From Clostridium sp. CAG:609 (GTDB lineage Bacteria; Bacillota_I; Bacilli_A; RF39; UBA660), in the NCBI GenBank assembly GCA_000438075.1, contig FR903528.1, positions 1 through 64,000 on the forward strand: DNA of 64,000 bases, read 5' to 3'. The notes under the pieces are model-generated. The model did not search any database. It was not told the origin of the DNA and saw only the letters and a list, made by a program, of their open reading frames with translations. Shown one piece after another: positions 26,279 through 34,323 of the stretch (within the stretch, counting starts at the first letter, position 1; every line of letters starts with the position of its first letter). The translations under genes were made by a program, and so were the position numbers.

Positions 26279-28078
26279 ATGTGTGGAATAATTGGATATA
26301 TTGGAACTAAAAAATGTGTTCCAAAACTTATTAATGCATTAGAAGCATTAGAATACCGTGGCTATGATTCTGCTGGAATAGCTTACGTAAAAAATAATAC
26401 AGTAGAAATAATTAAAGAAGTTGGAAAAATCAAAAATTTAAAAGAACAAGTTAATATGGATGTAGATGCATACATGGGAATTGGTCATACTAGGTGGGCA
26501 ACACATGGTGAAGTAAATAAAATAAATGCTCACCCACATAAGGTTGGTCAAATAACTTTGATACATAACGGGATTATAGAAAATTATCAAGATATCAAAA
26601 ATAGAGTTGTAAAAGAAGGATACAAATTTAAAAGTAAAACTGATAGCGAAATCGCTGCCGCTTTGATTGATAGCTTGTATAAAAAAAACAATGATATGGT
26701 TAAAACATTGAATGAAGCAAGTAAAATTTTGCGTGGATCATATGCATTTGTAGTAATGGTGGATAAAGATGAACATATCTATGCAACAAGAAATGCAATA
26801 CCAATGATAGCCGCAATTGCCGATGACGGAAATTATGTTGCATCAGATGTACCAGCAATACTTGCATATACAAAAAAATATATGTTGTTAAATGATTTAG
26901 ACATTGTAAAACTATCGAAAGATAAAATAGAGATATTTGATAAAAATTTAAACAAATGTGAAAAAGAAATAAAAGTTTTTGAAGGAACAATGGATGCGGC
27001 TACTAAAAATGGATATGAACATTTCATGTTAAAAGAAATAAATGAACAAGATAAAGTTTTTAAAGACACAATTAATTACTATTATGATGGAAGCATGGAA
27101 TCACTCGAAAAAAACTTTGGTTTTATTAAAAAATTTAAAAAGATTGATATAGTTGCATGTGGATCAGCGTATCACACTGGAATTGTTGGTAAAAGCTTGA
27201 TTGAAAAATACGCTGACATTCCTGTAAATGTTGAAGTAGCCAGTGAATACCGCTATAAAAAATGTTTTTATGATAAAGACACTTTATTGATTGTTGTATC
27301 ACAATCTGGAGAAACCGCTGATACTCTTGCAGCATTAAGGAAAGCTAAGAATGATGGAATTACAACAATGGCAATTGTAAATGTAATTGGTTCATCAATT
27401 GCAAGAGAAGCTGACCATGTTGTCTATATTAAAGCTGGATTTGAAATTGCTGTTGCAACAACTAAAGCATATTTAGCACAAGTTGCAATATTTAGTCTAA
27501 TTGCTTTGTATTTAGGTAAAGCCAAAAATATAATTAGTGATGAAAAATACAAAAAAATAAGTGATGAAATTAAAGAAATGCCAAAATTAATTCAAAAGAC
27601 AATTAAAAATGATAACTACATAGAAATTGCCGACAAAATTTACAACAAAAAACAAATTTTCTTTATTGGTAGAGCCATAGATTACGCAATAGCGTTAGAA
27701 GCATCGCTAAAGCTAAAAGAAATTTCTTATATTAATAGTGTTGCATACCAAGCCGGAGAATTAAAACATGGCACAATTTCGTTGATTGCTAAAAACACAC
27801 CAGTTATTGCCCTACTTACTGATGAGGAAATCGCTGAAAAAACAATAAGCAATATAAAAGAAACAAAGGCACGAGGTGCATATGTAATATTGGTAACTAA
27901 TATGATACCTAATGAAAAATTTTATGACAAAATTATAACAATAGATAAAATTGAAGAAATATTACAACCAATTTTGACAATAATACCACTTCAATTATTA
28001 TCGTATAGAATCGCCAAAAATAAAGGATGCGACATTGATAAGCCAAGAAATTTAGCAAAATCCGTTACCGTTGAATGA
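26279..28078 (+). CDS. glmS: Glutamine--fructose-6-phosphate aminotransferase
   Basis: Makes glucosamine-6-phosphate from fructose-6-phosphate and glutamine, the entry to UDP-GlcNAc for peptidoglycan and wall polymers. It has 599 residues. Cys2 after the removed Met begins CGIIGYIGTKKC, the class II glutaminase site; the glutaminase domain includes LEYRGYDSAGIA, HTRWATHG and ENYQDIK. Two SIS domains follow (IDIVACGSAYHTG, VSQSGETADT and FFIGRAIDYAIALEASLKLKEIS), ending in the usual PRNLAKSVTVE. It is controlled by the upstream ribozyme, ends in TGA, and stands alone between divergent and convergent neighbours. Confidence 0.99.
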   Translation: MCGIIGYIGTKKCVPKLINALEALEYRGYDSAGIAYVKNNTVEIIKEVGKIKNLKEQVNMDVDAYMGIGHTRWATHGEVNKINAHPHKVGQITLIHNGIIENYQDIKNRVVKEGYKFKSKTDSEIAAALIDSLYKKNNDMVKTLNEASKILRGSYAFVVMVDKDEHIYATRNAIPMIAAIADDGNYVASDVPAILAYTKKYMLLNDLDIVKLSKDKIEIFDKNLNKCEKEIKVFEGTMDAATKNGYEHFMLKEINEQDKVFKDTINYYYDGSMESLEKNFGFIKKFKKIDIVACGSAYHTGIVGKSLIEKYADIPVNVEVASEYRYKKCFYDKDTLLIVVSQSGETADTLAALRKAKNDGITTMAIVNVIGSSIAREADHVVYIKAGFEIAVATTKAYLAQVAIFSLIALYLGKAKNIISDEKYKKISDEIKEMPKLIQKTIKNDNYIEIADKIYNKKQIFFIGRAIDYAIALEASLKLKEISYINSVAYQAGELKHGTISLIAKNTPVIALLTDEEIAEKTISNIKETKARGAYVILVTNMIPNEKFYDKIITIDKIEEILQPILTIIPLQLLSYRIAKNKGCDIDKPRNLAKSVTVE

Positions 28079-28080
28079 CA

Positions 28081-28116
28081 AAAAAAACGTCCTGCTCATG
28101 CAGTCCGTTTTTTTTA
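28081..28116. terminator. Bidirectional terminator between glmS and the nuclease gene
   Basis: An inverted repeat with two mismatched pairs (AAAACG..CTGC, loop TCAT, GCAG..CGTTTT), flanked by A8 and T8, between convergent genes. It can serve both strands. Confidence 0.75.
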
Positions 28117-28926
28117 ACTAAAAATATAGTTTCTAATTGGAATTTTTTCAAATAAAATATCCAAATCATCTTCACTTATTATAAAACTGGTTCCTTTATC
28201 ATTTGGTTTTCCAAAGTCATCCCCATCACCATGGGTTAAAATTTTAAAATCAACGGTAATTTTTCCAGCTTCAATAAGTTCTAAAAATTTTTCAAAGTAT
28301 CTGTAGCGATACATATCAAGACTAGTAAATTTAAAATATGATTCACCATATGACATTTTTGATTCATAGTGAATTAATGCCAAATATGAAAGCTTTACAT
28401 GTATTCTACTCTCCAATTGTTGAAAAGTCCAGAAAAAACGATCATCAATTTCATCAACATCATCCCAATTTTTACGAATACAAAGTCTAATACATTTATT
28501 ATCATAATCTACTTTAAGTTTAAATGCATATTTACGATGTTCATTAGAAAAATTAAGAGCATCAACAGTTGCAAAGAATTCTCTCAAATCATTTTTCTTA
28601 CTTCTCCAACCACATTTACTCCAAAGAGTTCTAATAATATTAGGTTCGCTATCAGGTGCCATATTAAATAAACAAAGTTTTCTTTTTGCTGAAACAGATT
28701 TTGTTTTTATCTCAATTCCTAAATAATCAGGAAGAAACATTCTATCCTGTGCTTTTCCAACTAAATCTTCAAAAGTTTTTCCAGCAGCAGCACTTCCATT
28801 ACCTGAACTTTTAACCCAATTTAAAGCTTGAATATAATAAAATTGTTGACAAAAAATTTTCATATTTTGCTTCATAGTTTCTTCATGTTCAGCGTCAGAT
28901 AAATTTAAATCACTTAAGGATTCTAT
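28114..28926 (-). CDS. MvaI/BcnI-family restriction endonuclease-like protein, orphan, non-standard start
   Basis: About 270 residues. The block GNGSAAAGKTFEDLVG, then FLPDYLGIEIKTKS, resembles the N-terminal active site of MvaI/BcnI nucleases (acidic residue, then D...E-x-K), which cut short CC-containing sites. No methyltransferase is adjacent, so it may be an orphan nuclease or a Vsr/MutH-like repair nuclease. The only good ribosome binding site, AAGGAGGA at 28933-28940, precedes ATT (28932), ATT (28929) and ATA (28926) codons with no ATG, GTG or TTG in range; the ATA start is used here. The longest frame opens at a TTG at 28962, before that site; the first ATG is at 28875. The family call is from pattern only. 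Confidence 0.65.
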   Translation of the reverse strand: MESLSDLNLSDAEHEETMKQNMKIFCQQFYYIQALNWVKSSGNGSAAAGKTFEDLVGKAQDRMFLPDYLGIEIKTKSVSAKRKLCLFNMAPDSEPNIIRTLWSKCGWRSKKNDLREFFATVDALNFSNEHRKYAFKLKVDYDNKCIRLCIRKNWDDVDEIDDRFFWTFQQLESRIHVKLSYLALIHYESKMSYGESYFKFTSLDMYRYRYFEKFLELIEAGKITVDFKILTHGDGDDFGKPNDKGTSFIISEDDLDILFEKIPIRNYIFS

Positions 28927-29060
28927 AATAATTCCTCCTTTCGAGAAGATATGATAGCACAAAAAAAGTAAAAAATTTGTCGAATTAAAGAAGTAAAAGT
29001 ATTTTTTTTATCTTTTTTAATAAAAAATTGACAAAATAAGCAAAATAATTGTAATTTTCA

Positions 29061-29090
29061 TTGACTTTTATGCTTTCTATGTAATATAAT
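29061..29090 (+). promoter_or_regulatory. Promoter of the tRNA-Arg/tRNA-Pro operon
   Basis: TTGACT (29061-29066), 18-bp spacer, TATAAT (29085-29090), about 35 bases before tRNA-Arg. Confidence 0.7.
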
Positions 29091-29124
29091 ATTATTGCAT
29101 TCGAGAAGAAACGTGATGAAATAA

Positions 29125-29201
29125 GCGCCCATAGCTCAATTGGATAGAGCGTTAGACTACGGATCTAAAGGTTGCGGGTTCGAGTCCCTCTGGGCGCACC
29201 A
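29125..29201 (+). tRNA. tRNA-Arg (anticodon ACG)
   Basis: A 77-base cloverleaf with acceptor GCGCCCA/TGGGCGC, anticodon loop CTACGGA, TTCGAGT T-loop, and encoded CCA. The ACG anticodon would be edited to ICG to read CGU, CGC and CGA. Confidence 0.97.
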
Positions 29202-29231
29202 TTAATTTTTTTCTTGATAGATTGTATACCT

Positions 29232-29308
29232 CGAGAAGTAGCACAATTTGGCAGTGCATTAGGTTTGGGACCTAGGGGTTGCAGGTTCAAATCCTGTCTT
29301 CTCGACCA
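29232..29308 (+). tRNA. tRNA-Pro (anticodon TGG)
   Basis: Acceptor CGAGAAG/CTTCTCG, anticodon loop TTTGGGA, T-loop TTCAAAT, encoded CCA. Second gene of a two-tRNA unit. Confidence 0.97.
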
Positions 29309-29321
29309 GTTTAGTTTTTTT

Positions 29322-29343
29322 AAACAGGATTTCCTGTTTTTTT
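29322..29343 (+). terminator. Terminator of the Arg-Pro tRNA operon
   Basis: An 8-bp stem (AAACAGGA/TCCTGTTT) with a 2-base loop followed by a T-run. The rest of the gap up to the next promoter (29344-29505) shows no further gene or structured RNA. Confidence 0.7.
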
Positions 29344-29505
29344 ATTTTGCACAGTTGAACCTGAAACTTGACCTAGGTCACACATAAATAGCGATAATAA
29401 TTAATTCATATAAATTAATATTACCTTATAACTACGCTATCTCCCCCCCAAAAAAGAAATTATCACAAAAAAAATGCATAAATTGCAATTTTTTAAAAAA
29501 AACTA

Positions 29506-29534
29506 TTGCAATTTATCATATCATCTGGTATAAT
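29506..29534 (+). promoter_or_regulatory. Promoter of the five-tRNA operon
   Basis: TTGCAA (29506-29511), 17-bp spacer, TATAAT (29529-29534), 21 bases before tRNA-Val. The same TTGCAA hexamer is used upstream of rnjA. Confidence 0.75.
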
Positions 29535-29555
29535 CTAAATTGTCATCGGAAAGAT

Positions 29556-29632
29556 GGGCGCTTAGCTCAGTTGGTTAGAGCACCTGCCTTACAAGCAGGG
29601 GGTCATAGGTTCGAGTCCTATAGCGCCCACCA
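29556..29632 (+). tRNA. tRNA-Val (anticodon TAC)
   Basis: Acceptor GGGCGCT/AGCGCCC, anticodon loop CTTACAA, TTCGAGT T-loop, encoded CCA. Confidence 0.97.
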
Positions 29633-29639
29633 TGAATTT

Positions 29640-29715
29640 GCCGACATAGCGTAACTGGCAGCGCAACTGACTTGTAATCAGTAGGTTGGGAGTTCGACTC
29701 TCTCTGTCGGCACCA
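29640..29715 (+). tRNA. tRNA-Thr (anticodon TGT)
   Basis: Acceptor GCCGACA/TGTCGGC, anticodon loop CTTGTAA, T-loop TTCGACT, encoded CCA; 7 bases after tRNA-Val. Confidence 0.96.
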
Positions 29716-29722
29716 TTTTTTT

Positions 29723-29806
29723 GGGGAGATAGCGAAGTGGTCAAACGCGGCAGACTGTAAATCTGTTCCTTCGGGTTCCATAGTTCAAATCTATGTCTCC
29801 CCACCA
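29723..29806 (+). tRNA. tRNA-Tyr (anticodon GTA)
   Basis: An 84-base class II tRNA with acceptor GGGGAGA/TCTCCCC, anticodon loop CTGTAAA, a long variable arm around CCTTCGGG, T-loop TTCAAAT and encoded CCA. Confidence 0.97.
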
Positions 29807-29816
29807 TTTTAAATAG

Positions 29817-29892
29817 TGCCTCGTAGCCAAGTGGTAAGGCATCAGACTTTGACTCTGACATTCCGCCGGTTCGAATCCTGCCGAGGCAGCCA
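29817..29892 (+). tRNA. tRNA-Gln (anticodon TTG)
   Basis: Acceptor TGCCTCG/CGAGGCA, anticodon loop CTTTGAC, T-loop TTCGAAT, discriminator G, encoded CCA. Confidence 0.97.
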
Positions 29893-29931
29893 TTTATTTT
29901 TTCAAAAGTAAATGAAAACATTATTGAATTT

Positions 29932-30007
29932 GGTTCGTTAGCTCAGTAGGTAGAGCATTTGACTTTTAATCAAAGGGTCCTGAGTTCGAATCTCAGACGA
30001 GCCACCA
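29932..30007 (+). tRNA. tRNA-Lys (anticodon TTT)
   Basis: Acceptor GGTTCGT/ACGAGCC, anticodon loop CTTTTAA, T-loop TTCGAAT, encoded CCA. Last gene of the five-tRNA operon. Confidence 0.97.
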
Positions 30008-30017
30008 TTTAAAAACC

Positions 30018-30041
30018 AAAAGTCCAAACGGACTTTTTTTT
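30018..30041 (+). terminator. Terminator of the five-tRNA operon
   Basis: An 8-bp stem (AAAAGTCC/GGACTTTT), loop AAAC, then a T-run, 10 bases after tRNA-Lys. It may also stop miaB transcripts arriving on the other strand. Confidence 0.85.
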
Positions 30042-30072
30042 ATGCCATCAACATATAAAAAGAGCCAAGAAT

Positions 30073-31485
30073 TTAATCTTGACTTACCTCTCCATCTAAA
30101 CTAAAGCTTTTAGCATCAATAATTTTAACATTAATAATTTTTCCAATCAATTCACTTGAACCAACAAAATTAACAAGTTTCATTGACTCTGTATATCCAA
30201 ATACTTTTGAATCATCTTTTTCACTTTTATCTACAACCAAAACCTTTTCAACATTTCCAACAAGCTTTTCATTACTTTCCAATGAATATTTATTAACGAG
30301 TTCATTTAATTTATACAATCTCCGTTCTTTTATTTCTATAGGAATAGTATCAACCATTTTAGCAGCAGGTGTTCCATCTCTTGGAGAAAAAATAAATGTA
30401 TAAGCTCCATCATACTTGCAATAATTAACAATATCTAAAGTTTTTTGAAAATCTTCATCAGATTCATTTGGAAATCCAACAATTATATCAGTAGTAATAG
30501 AAACATTTTTAACTTTACTTTTTATTTCATCAAATAATTTTTTATACTCATCAATTGTATATTTTCTGTTCATCTTCTTTAAGATTTCATCACTACCAGA
30601 TTGAATTGGCAAATGAACATAAGGCATAACATTATCGTATTTAGCAATCACATCAATCATCTTATCAGTAAAATTCCAAGGATGTGAAGTAACAAATCTA
30701 ATGCGCGGAATACCAATTTTAGCCACTTCTTCAAGCAATATTGCAAAATCATAACCTAAGTTCAAATCTTTACCATAAGCATTAACATTTTGACCAAGTA
30801 AAGTAATCTCAAGATATCCTTTATCCTTTAAATCTCGCACTTCATCTAAAATTTCTTCTATTTTTCTACTTCTCTCCCTACCTCTAGTATAAGGAACTAT
30901 ACAGTATGTACAAAACTTGTCACAACCATATATAATATTAATCCATGCACTAAATTTAGAATCCCTATTGTACTTAACATTTTCAAAAACAATATCACTG
31001 TTTGAATAAACCTCAATTTCTTGTAAATGTTTTTGATTAGCATTTATAATCATAGATGGCAATTCATTTAAATTATGAGTCCCAACTATAATATCAATAT
31101 ATTTATGTCGATTGTGAATTTCCTCTATTTCCTTAGGTTGTTGCATTAAACATCCAGTAATAGCAATTATCAAGTCTCTCTTAGTCTTTTTTAAATGTTT
31201 ACATCTTCCCAAATAACCAAAAACTTTATCTTTAGCATTTTCCCTAATAGCACAAGTATTTAAAATCACTATATCAGCATCTTCCAACACATCAACAGCT
31301 GTATACCCAAGAGACTCTAAATAATATTTAATTTCTTCAGAATCATGCACATTCATTTGACATCCATAAGTCCTCAAAAAATATTTTTTACCTTTAAAAA
31401 GAGGTTTTATATCTAAATCTAACTTTTTTTCCTTAACATCAACCTTACTACGATCTTTAGCAACCATTAAATCAGGTACATTCAT
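30073..31485 (-). CDS. miaB: tRNA-2-methylthio-N6-dimethylallyladenosine synthase MiaB
   Basis: A radical SAM methylthiotransferase that converts i6A37 to ms2i6A37 in tRNAs reading UNN codons. It has 470 residues. The N-terminal UPF0004 domain carries RTYGCQMNVHDSE and LNTCAIRENA (auxiliary cluster cysteines), a third Cys lies in GCLMQQ, and the radical SAM motif is YGCDKFCTYCIVPYTRGRERSR. The C-terminal TRAM domain ends near SFSLDGEV. The N-terminal extension of about 35 residues before the domain is usual in Firmicutes. It is in line with serS and the 216-residue protein gene upstream. Confidence 0.96.
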   Translation of the reverse strand: MNVPDLMVAKDRSKVDVKEKKLDLDIKPLFKGKKYFLRTYGCQMNVHDSEEIKYYLESLGYTAVDVLEDADIVILNTCAIRENAKDKVFGYLGRCKHLKKTKRDLIIAITGCLMQQPKEIEEIHNRHKYIDIIVGTHNLNELPSMIINANQKHLQEIEVYSNSDIVFENVKYNRDSKFSAWINIIYGCDKFCTYCIVPYTRGRERSRKIEEILDEVRDLKDKGYLEITLLGQNVNAYGKDLNLGYDFAILLEEVAKIGIPRIRFVTSHPWNFTDKMIDVIAKYDNVMPYVHLPIQSGSDEILKKMNRKYTIDEYKKLFDEIKSKVKNVSITTDIIVGFPNESDEDFQKTLDIVNYCKYDGAYTFIFSPRDGTPAAKMVDTIPIEIKERRLYKLNELVNKYSLESNEKLVGNVEKVLVVDKSEKDDSKVFGYTESMKLVNFVGSSELIGKIINVKIIDAKSFSLDGEVSQD

Positions 31486-31561
31486 ATTATCACTCCGTTC
31501 ATTTGCTTATTTTATCATAAAATTCAAATAAATAAAAGCACTTTGTTAAATATAAAAACAA

Positions 31562-31590
31562 AACAAGGAATAACTTAACGCTTCCTTGTT
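31562..31590 (-). terminator. Terminator at the end of the 216-residue protein gene
   Basis: A perfect 9-bp stem (AACAAGGAA/TTCCTTGTT) overlapping the stop codon at 31575, with a T-rich stretch downstream on the minus strand. Confidence 0.7.
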
Positions 31591-32225
31591 AATTTTTGTT
31601 CATATTCAACAACATAATCGACATTTCCATAATAAATACTTTTTACAGCTTCAACTACTTTTTCATCAAACACGTGAGATATATTACTGCTACCATTCAA
31701 GTATTTATAACCGCCATAATACCACTCACACAAAAGATTAAATAATTCTTCCTTTTGCATATCCTCAGGCAAAGCAATAAAATTACTTGCAGAATAATCT
31801 TTTATATTAATATATTTACCATCATAATCAAAATATATATTTTGCACTTTACCATCGATAGTACGCCCCACAAAAAAATCTTGTTTTTCATTTAAATCGC
31901 CATCAGTTTCATGTTCCAGCCTAACATCATCTTGATATTGAAACTCCGGCGATATCTTATAAACTCTATCTTTCAAATTATTATAATTAAGAATCATTGA
32001 ACCAAATTCAATCATTGCATGAAAATAATTAACTATTGGAATCAACAATTTATAATTAAAAGTTAAATCAACATCAAACATTTCAAGCATTTCCTTATAA
32101 TCTAAATTCATCTTCCAAGCCAAAGGTTTAACACTCGTTTTAATAAACTTATGTATATCTATATAAACTTTCCCAGTTTCTACTCCACTTATTATACAAG
32201 CAGACAATAAAATTAAACAAACCAT
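31575..32225 (-). CDS. Secreted protein of unknown function downstream of serS
   Basis: A 216-residue protein of no recognised family. The first 12 residues are hydrophobic (CLILLSACIISG) and look like a signal peptide, possibly with a lipobox-like LSAC at residues 7-10. The rest is soluble, acidic and aromatic-rich, with KYINIKDYSASNFIALPEDM and LFNLLCEWYYGGYKYLNG. GGAGGG lies just before the ATG, 16 bases past the serS stop, so it shares the serine T-box transcript at least in part. Lipoprotein or wall-associated status is inference. Confidence 0.55.
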   Translation of the reverse strand: MVCLILLSACIISGVETGKVYIDIHKFIKTSVKPLAWKMNLDYKEMLEMFDVDLTFNYKLLIPIVNYFHAMIEFGSMILNYNNLKDRVYKISPEFQYQDDVRLEHETDGDLNEKQDFFVGRTIDGKVQNIYFDYDGKYINIKDYSASNFIALPEDMQKEELFNLLCEWYYGGYKYLNGSSNISHVFDEKVVEAVKSIYYGNVDYVVEYEQKLTRKR

Positions 32226-32241
32226 AAACCCTCCACCAATT

Positions 32242-33528
32242 TTATTTTTTAGGCTTTATAACTTTCAAACCACCCATATAAGGTTGTAAAACTTTTGGAA
32301 CTTTAACACTTCCATCACTTTGATAATTATTTTCAATTAAAGCAATTAACCCACGTGGAGTTGCAACACACGTATTATTAAGAGTATGCAAATAATAATT
32401 TCCTGTTTCGCCCTTTACCCTAATTGACAATCTTCTAGCCTGTGCATCGCCCAAATTTGAGCAAGAACCAACTTCAAAATATTTTTGTTGTCTAGGACTC
32501 CAAGCTTCAATATCACAAGATTTAACCTTTAAATCGGCTAAATCACCACTACAACATTCCAACTGACGAACCGGAATATCCATATTTCTAAATATATCAA
32601 CAGTGCATTTCCACATTTTATTATACCATTCCATTGACTCTTCAGGTTCACATAAAACAATCATTTCTTGCTTTTCAAATTGGTGAACTCTATACAAACC
32701 TCTTTCTTCAAGACCATGTGACCCACCTTCTTTTCTAAAACAAGGTGAATATGATGTCATTTTAATTGGTAACGCATCCTTTTTAATAATTTGATCTTTA
32801 AATCTACCAATCATTGAATGTTCACTAGTCCCAATCAAAAATAAATCTTCTCCTTCAATTTTGTACATCATTGCTTCCATCTCAGGAAAAGACATAACTC
32901 CAGTAACAACATTACTATGAATCATAAACGGAGGTATAGCATATGTAAAACCTTTTTCAATCATATAATCCCTTGCATAAGCAAGCATTGCTTCATGAAG
33001 TCTAGCAACATCCCCAAGCAAATAATAAAATCCTTCTCCACTAGTTCTTCCGGCAGCTTCTTTATCCATCCCATTCAAATTAAGAATTATATCAGCATGA
33101 TATGGAATTTCATAATCAGGAACAACAGCATCACCAAATCTTTCTACTTCAACATTTTCGCTATCATCTTTACCAATTGGTACACTCTCATCAATTATGT
33201 TAGGAATTACAAGCATTCTATCCTTAATTTCTTTAGATAAATTTTCTTCCTTTTCTTCAAATTCACTAATTAAATCATTAATTTTACCAACACTTTTTTT
33301 AACTTCTTCAGCCTCGTCCTTCTTACCATCTCTCATAAGCAATCCAATTGAAGAACTTAATTCATTTCTCTTAGCTCTTAATTCATCAATTTTCATCTTA
33401 TATTCACGATAAGTTTTATCATATTCATAAACCTCATCTACTAAACCTAATTTTTCATTTTGAAATTTTTTCTTAATATTTTCCTTGACTAAATCACTAT
33501 TTTCTCTGATTAATTTAATATCAATCAT
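32242..33528 (-). CDS. serS: Seryl-tRNA synthetase
   Basis: Charges tRNA-Ser with serine. It has 428 residues from ATG 33528. The N-terminal coiled-coil tRNA-binding arm (about 30-110) contains AKRNELSSSIGLLMRDGKKDEAEEVKK; the class II catalytic core carries motif 2 (SPCFRKEGGSHGLEERGLYRVHQFEKQEM) in pieces and motif 3 NNTCVATPRGLIALIENNYQ. The start four codons inside the longest frame is preferred because GGTGA lies at proper spacing. It is preceded by a T-box leader with a serine UCU specifier. Confidence 0.97.
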   Translation of the reverse strand: MIDIKLIRENSDLVKENIKKKFQNEKLGLVDEVYEYDKTYREYKMKIDELRAKRNELSSSIGLLMRDGKKDEAEEVKKSVGKINDLISEFEEKEENLSKEIKDRMLVIPNIIDESVPIGKDDSENVEVERFGDAVVPDYEIPYHADIILNLNGMDKEAAGRTSGEGFYYLLGDVARLHEAMLAYARDYMIEKGFTYAIPPFMIHSNVVTGVMSFPEMEAMMYKIEGEDLFLIGTSEHSMIGRFKDQIIKKDALPIKMTSYSPCFRKEGGSHGLEERGLYRVHQFEKQEMIVLCEPEESMEWYNKMWKCTVDIFRNMDIPVRQLECCSGDLADLKVKSCDIEAWSPRQQKYFEVGSCSNLGDAQARRLSIRVKGETGNYYLHTLNNTCVATPRGLIALIENNYQSDGSVKVPKVLQPYMGGLKVIKPKK

Positions 33529-33540
33529 TTCATTCACCAT

Positions 33541-33765
33541 CCTTCAAACAAAAAAAGATGATACCCAAGGAGTCATAATGACGGTACCATCCTTTATTTA
33601 ACTTACTTTCTAACGGCTTTCCACCGGAGCAACATTGCCCAACTCAAAAGGTAGATTTCATTATTTACATCAATTCTTTTTCACCATCCAAGAACTCTCT
33701 ATCTGACTTACATAATTACTTATCCTTTATCTTCGTCTTTACAAATCTAATATATCACAAAATCA
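33541..33765 (-). promoter_or_regulatory. T-box riboswitch (serine, specifier UCU) in the serS leader
   Basis: Read on the minus strand. Stem I has a specifier loop flanked by pairs AAAGG/CCTTT and ATTAT/ATAAT, with ATAAGTA on one side and GAAA-TCT-A on the other; TCT at 33653-33655 is the serine specifier. The distal part shows AGAGAG and GGATGGTG. The T-box sequence AAGGATGGTACCGTC lies at about 33580-33596. A terminator then forms with GGGTATCATC and a T-run. Uncharged tRNA-Ser would favour read-through into serS. The tRNA-contact bases read UGGU, whereas UGGC would pair fully with a G discriminator. Confidence 0.92.
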
Positions 33766-33783
33766 TATAAAAAACTAGTATTT

Positions 33784-34323
33784 TTAATAATTTTCTGCTT
33801 TTAATTCAAAAAAACTTTGTGGATGTCCACATACTGGACATACTCCCGGAGCCTCTTTGCCAACAACAATATGACCACAATTACGACAAATCCAAATACA
33901 TTCGCCATCTTTACTAAACACAAGCTTATCGTCAATATTTTTAAGCAATTTACGATACCTTTCTTCATGTGCTTTTTCAATATTTGCTACACTTTCAAAA
34001 AGAAATGCTATTCTATCAAAACCTTCTTCTTTTGCTACTTTTGCAAATTCAGAATACATATCTGTCCATTCATAGTTTTCTCCATTCGCAGCATCTAATA
34101 AATTTTCTTCAGTACTTGGTACACTTCCACCATGTAGTTCTTTAAACCACATCTTTGCATGTTCTTTTTCATTATTGGCAGTTTCTTCAAAAATCGCTGC
34201 AATTTGTTCATATCCATCCTTTTTAGCTTTTGAAGCATAATAAGTATACTTATTCCTTGCTTGACTTTCTCCTGCAAAAGCTGCCATTAAATTTGCTTCA
34301 GTTCTACTTCCTTTTAATTCCAT
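33784..34323 (-). CDS. rbr: Rubrerythrin
   Basis: A di-iron peroxide reductase of anaerobes. It has 179 residues. The N-terminal four-helix ferritin-like domain carries Glu residues in LMAAFAGESQARNKYTYYA, EETANNEKEHAKMW and ESVANIEKAHEERY; the C-terminal rubredoxin-like domain has CRNCGH and CPVCGH. The start overlaps the end of perR by 20 bases, with GGAGGAAAAAA before the ATG, so the two are one operon under peroxide control. It is evidence for an anaerobic organism with peroxide defence. Confidence 0.97.
   Translation of the reverse strand: MELKGSRTEANLMAAFAGESQARNKYTYYASKAKKDGYEQIAAIFEETANNEKEHAKMWFKELHGGSVPSTEENLLDAANGENYEWTDMYSEFAKVAKEEGFDRIAFLFESVANIEKAHEERYRKLLKNIDDKLVFSKDGECIWICRNCGHIVVGKEAPGVCPVCGHPQSFFELKAENY

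Noticed and set aside
26700..27335. Minus-strand open frames inside glmS
   Set aside because: They are out-of-frame shadows with unnatural Leu/His/Gln-rich composition and no promoters or ribosome binding sites.
29172..29387. Open frame running through tRNA-Arg and tRNA-Pro
   Set aside because: It translates tRNA sequence (for example the T-arm) and has no independent start signal; tRNA genes explain the stretch.
29309..29505. Gap between the two tRNA operons as a possible small RNA or 5S rRNA site
   Set aside because: Beyond the terminator at 29322-29343 only AT-rich sequence without stable paired structure or family signature was seen.
29575..29921. Two minus-strand frames across the Val-Thr-Tyr-Gln-Lys tRNA array
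   Set aside because: They are reverse-complement readings of tRNA genes, a well-known source of spurious proteins.
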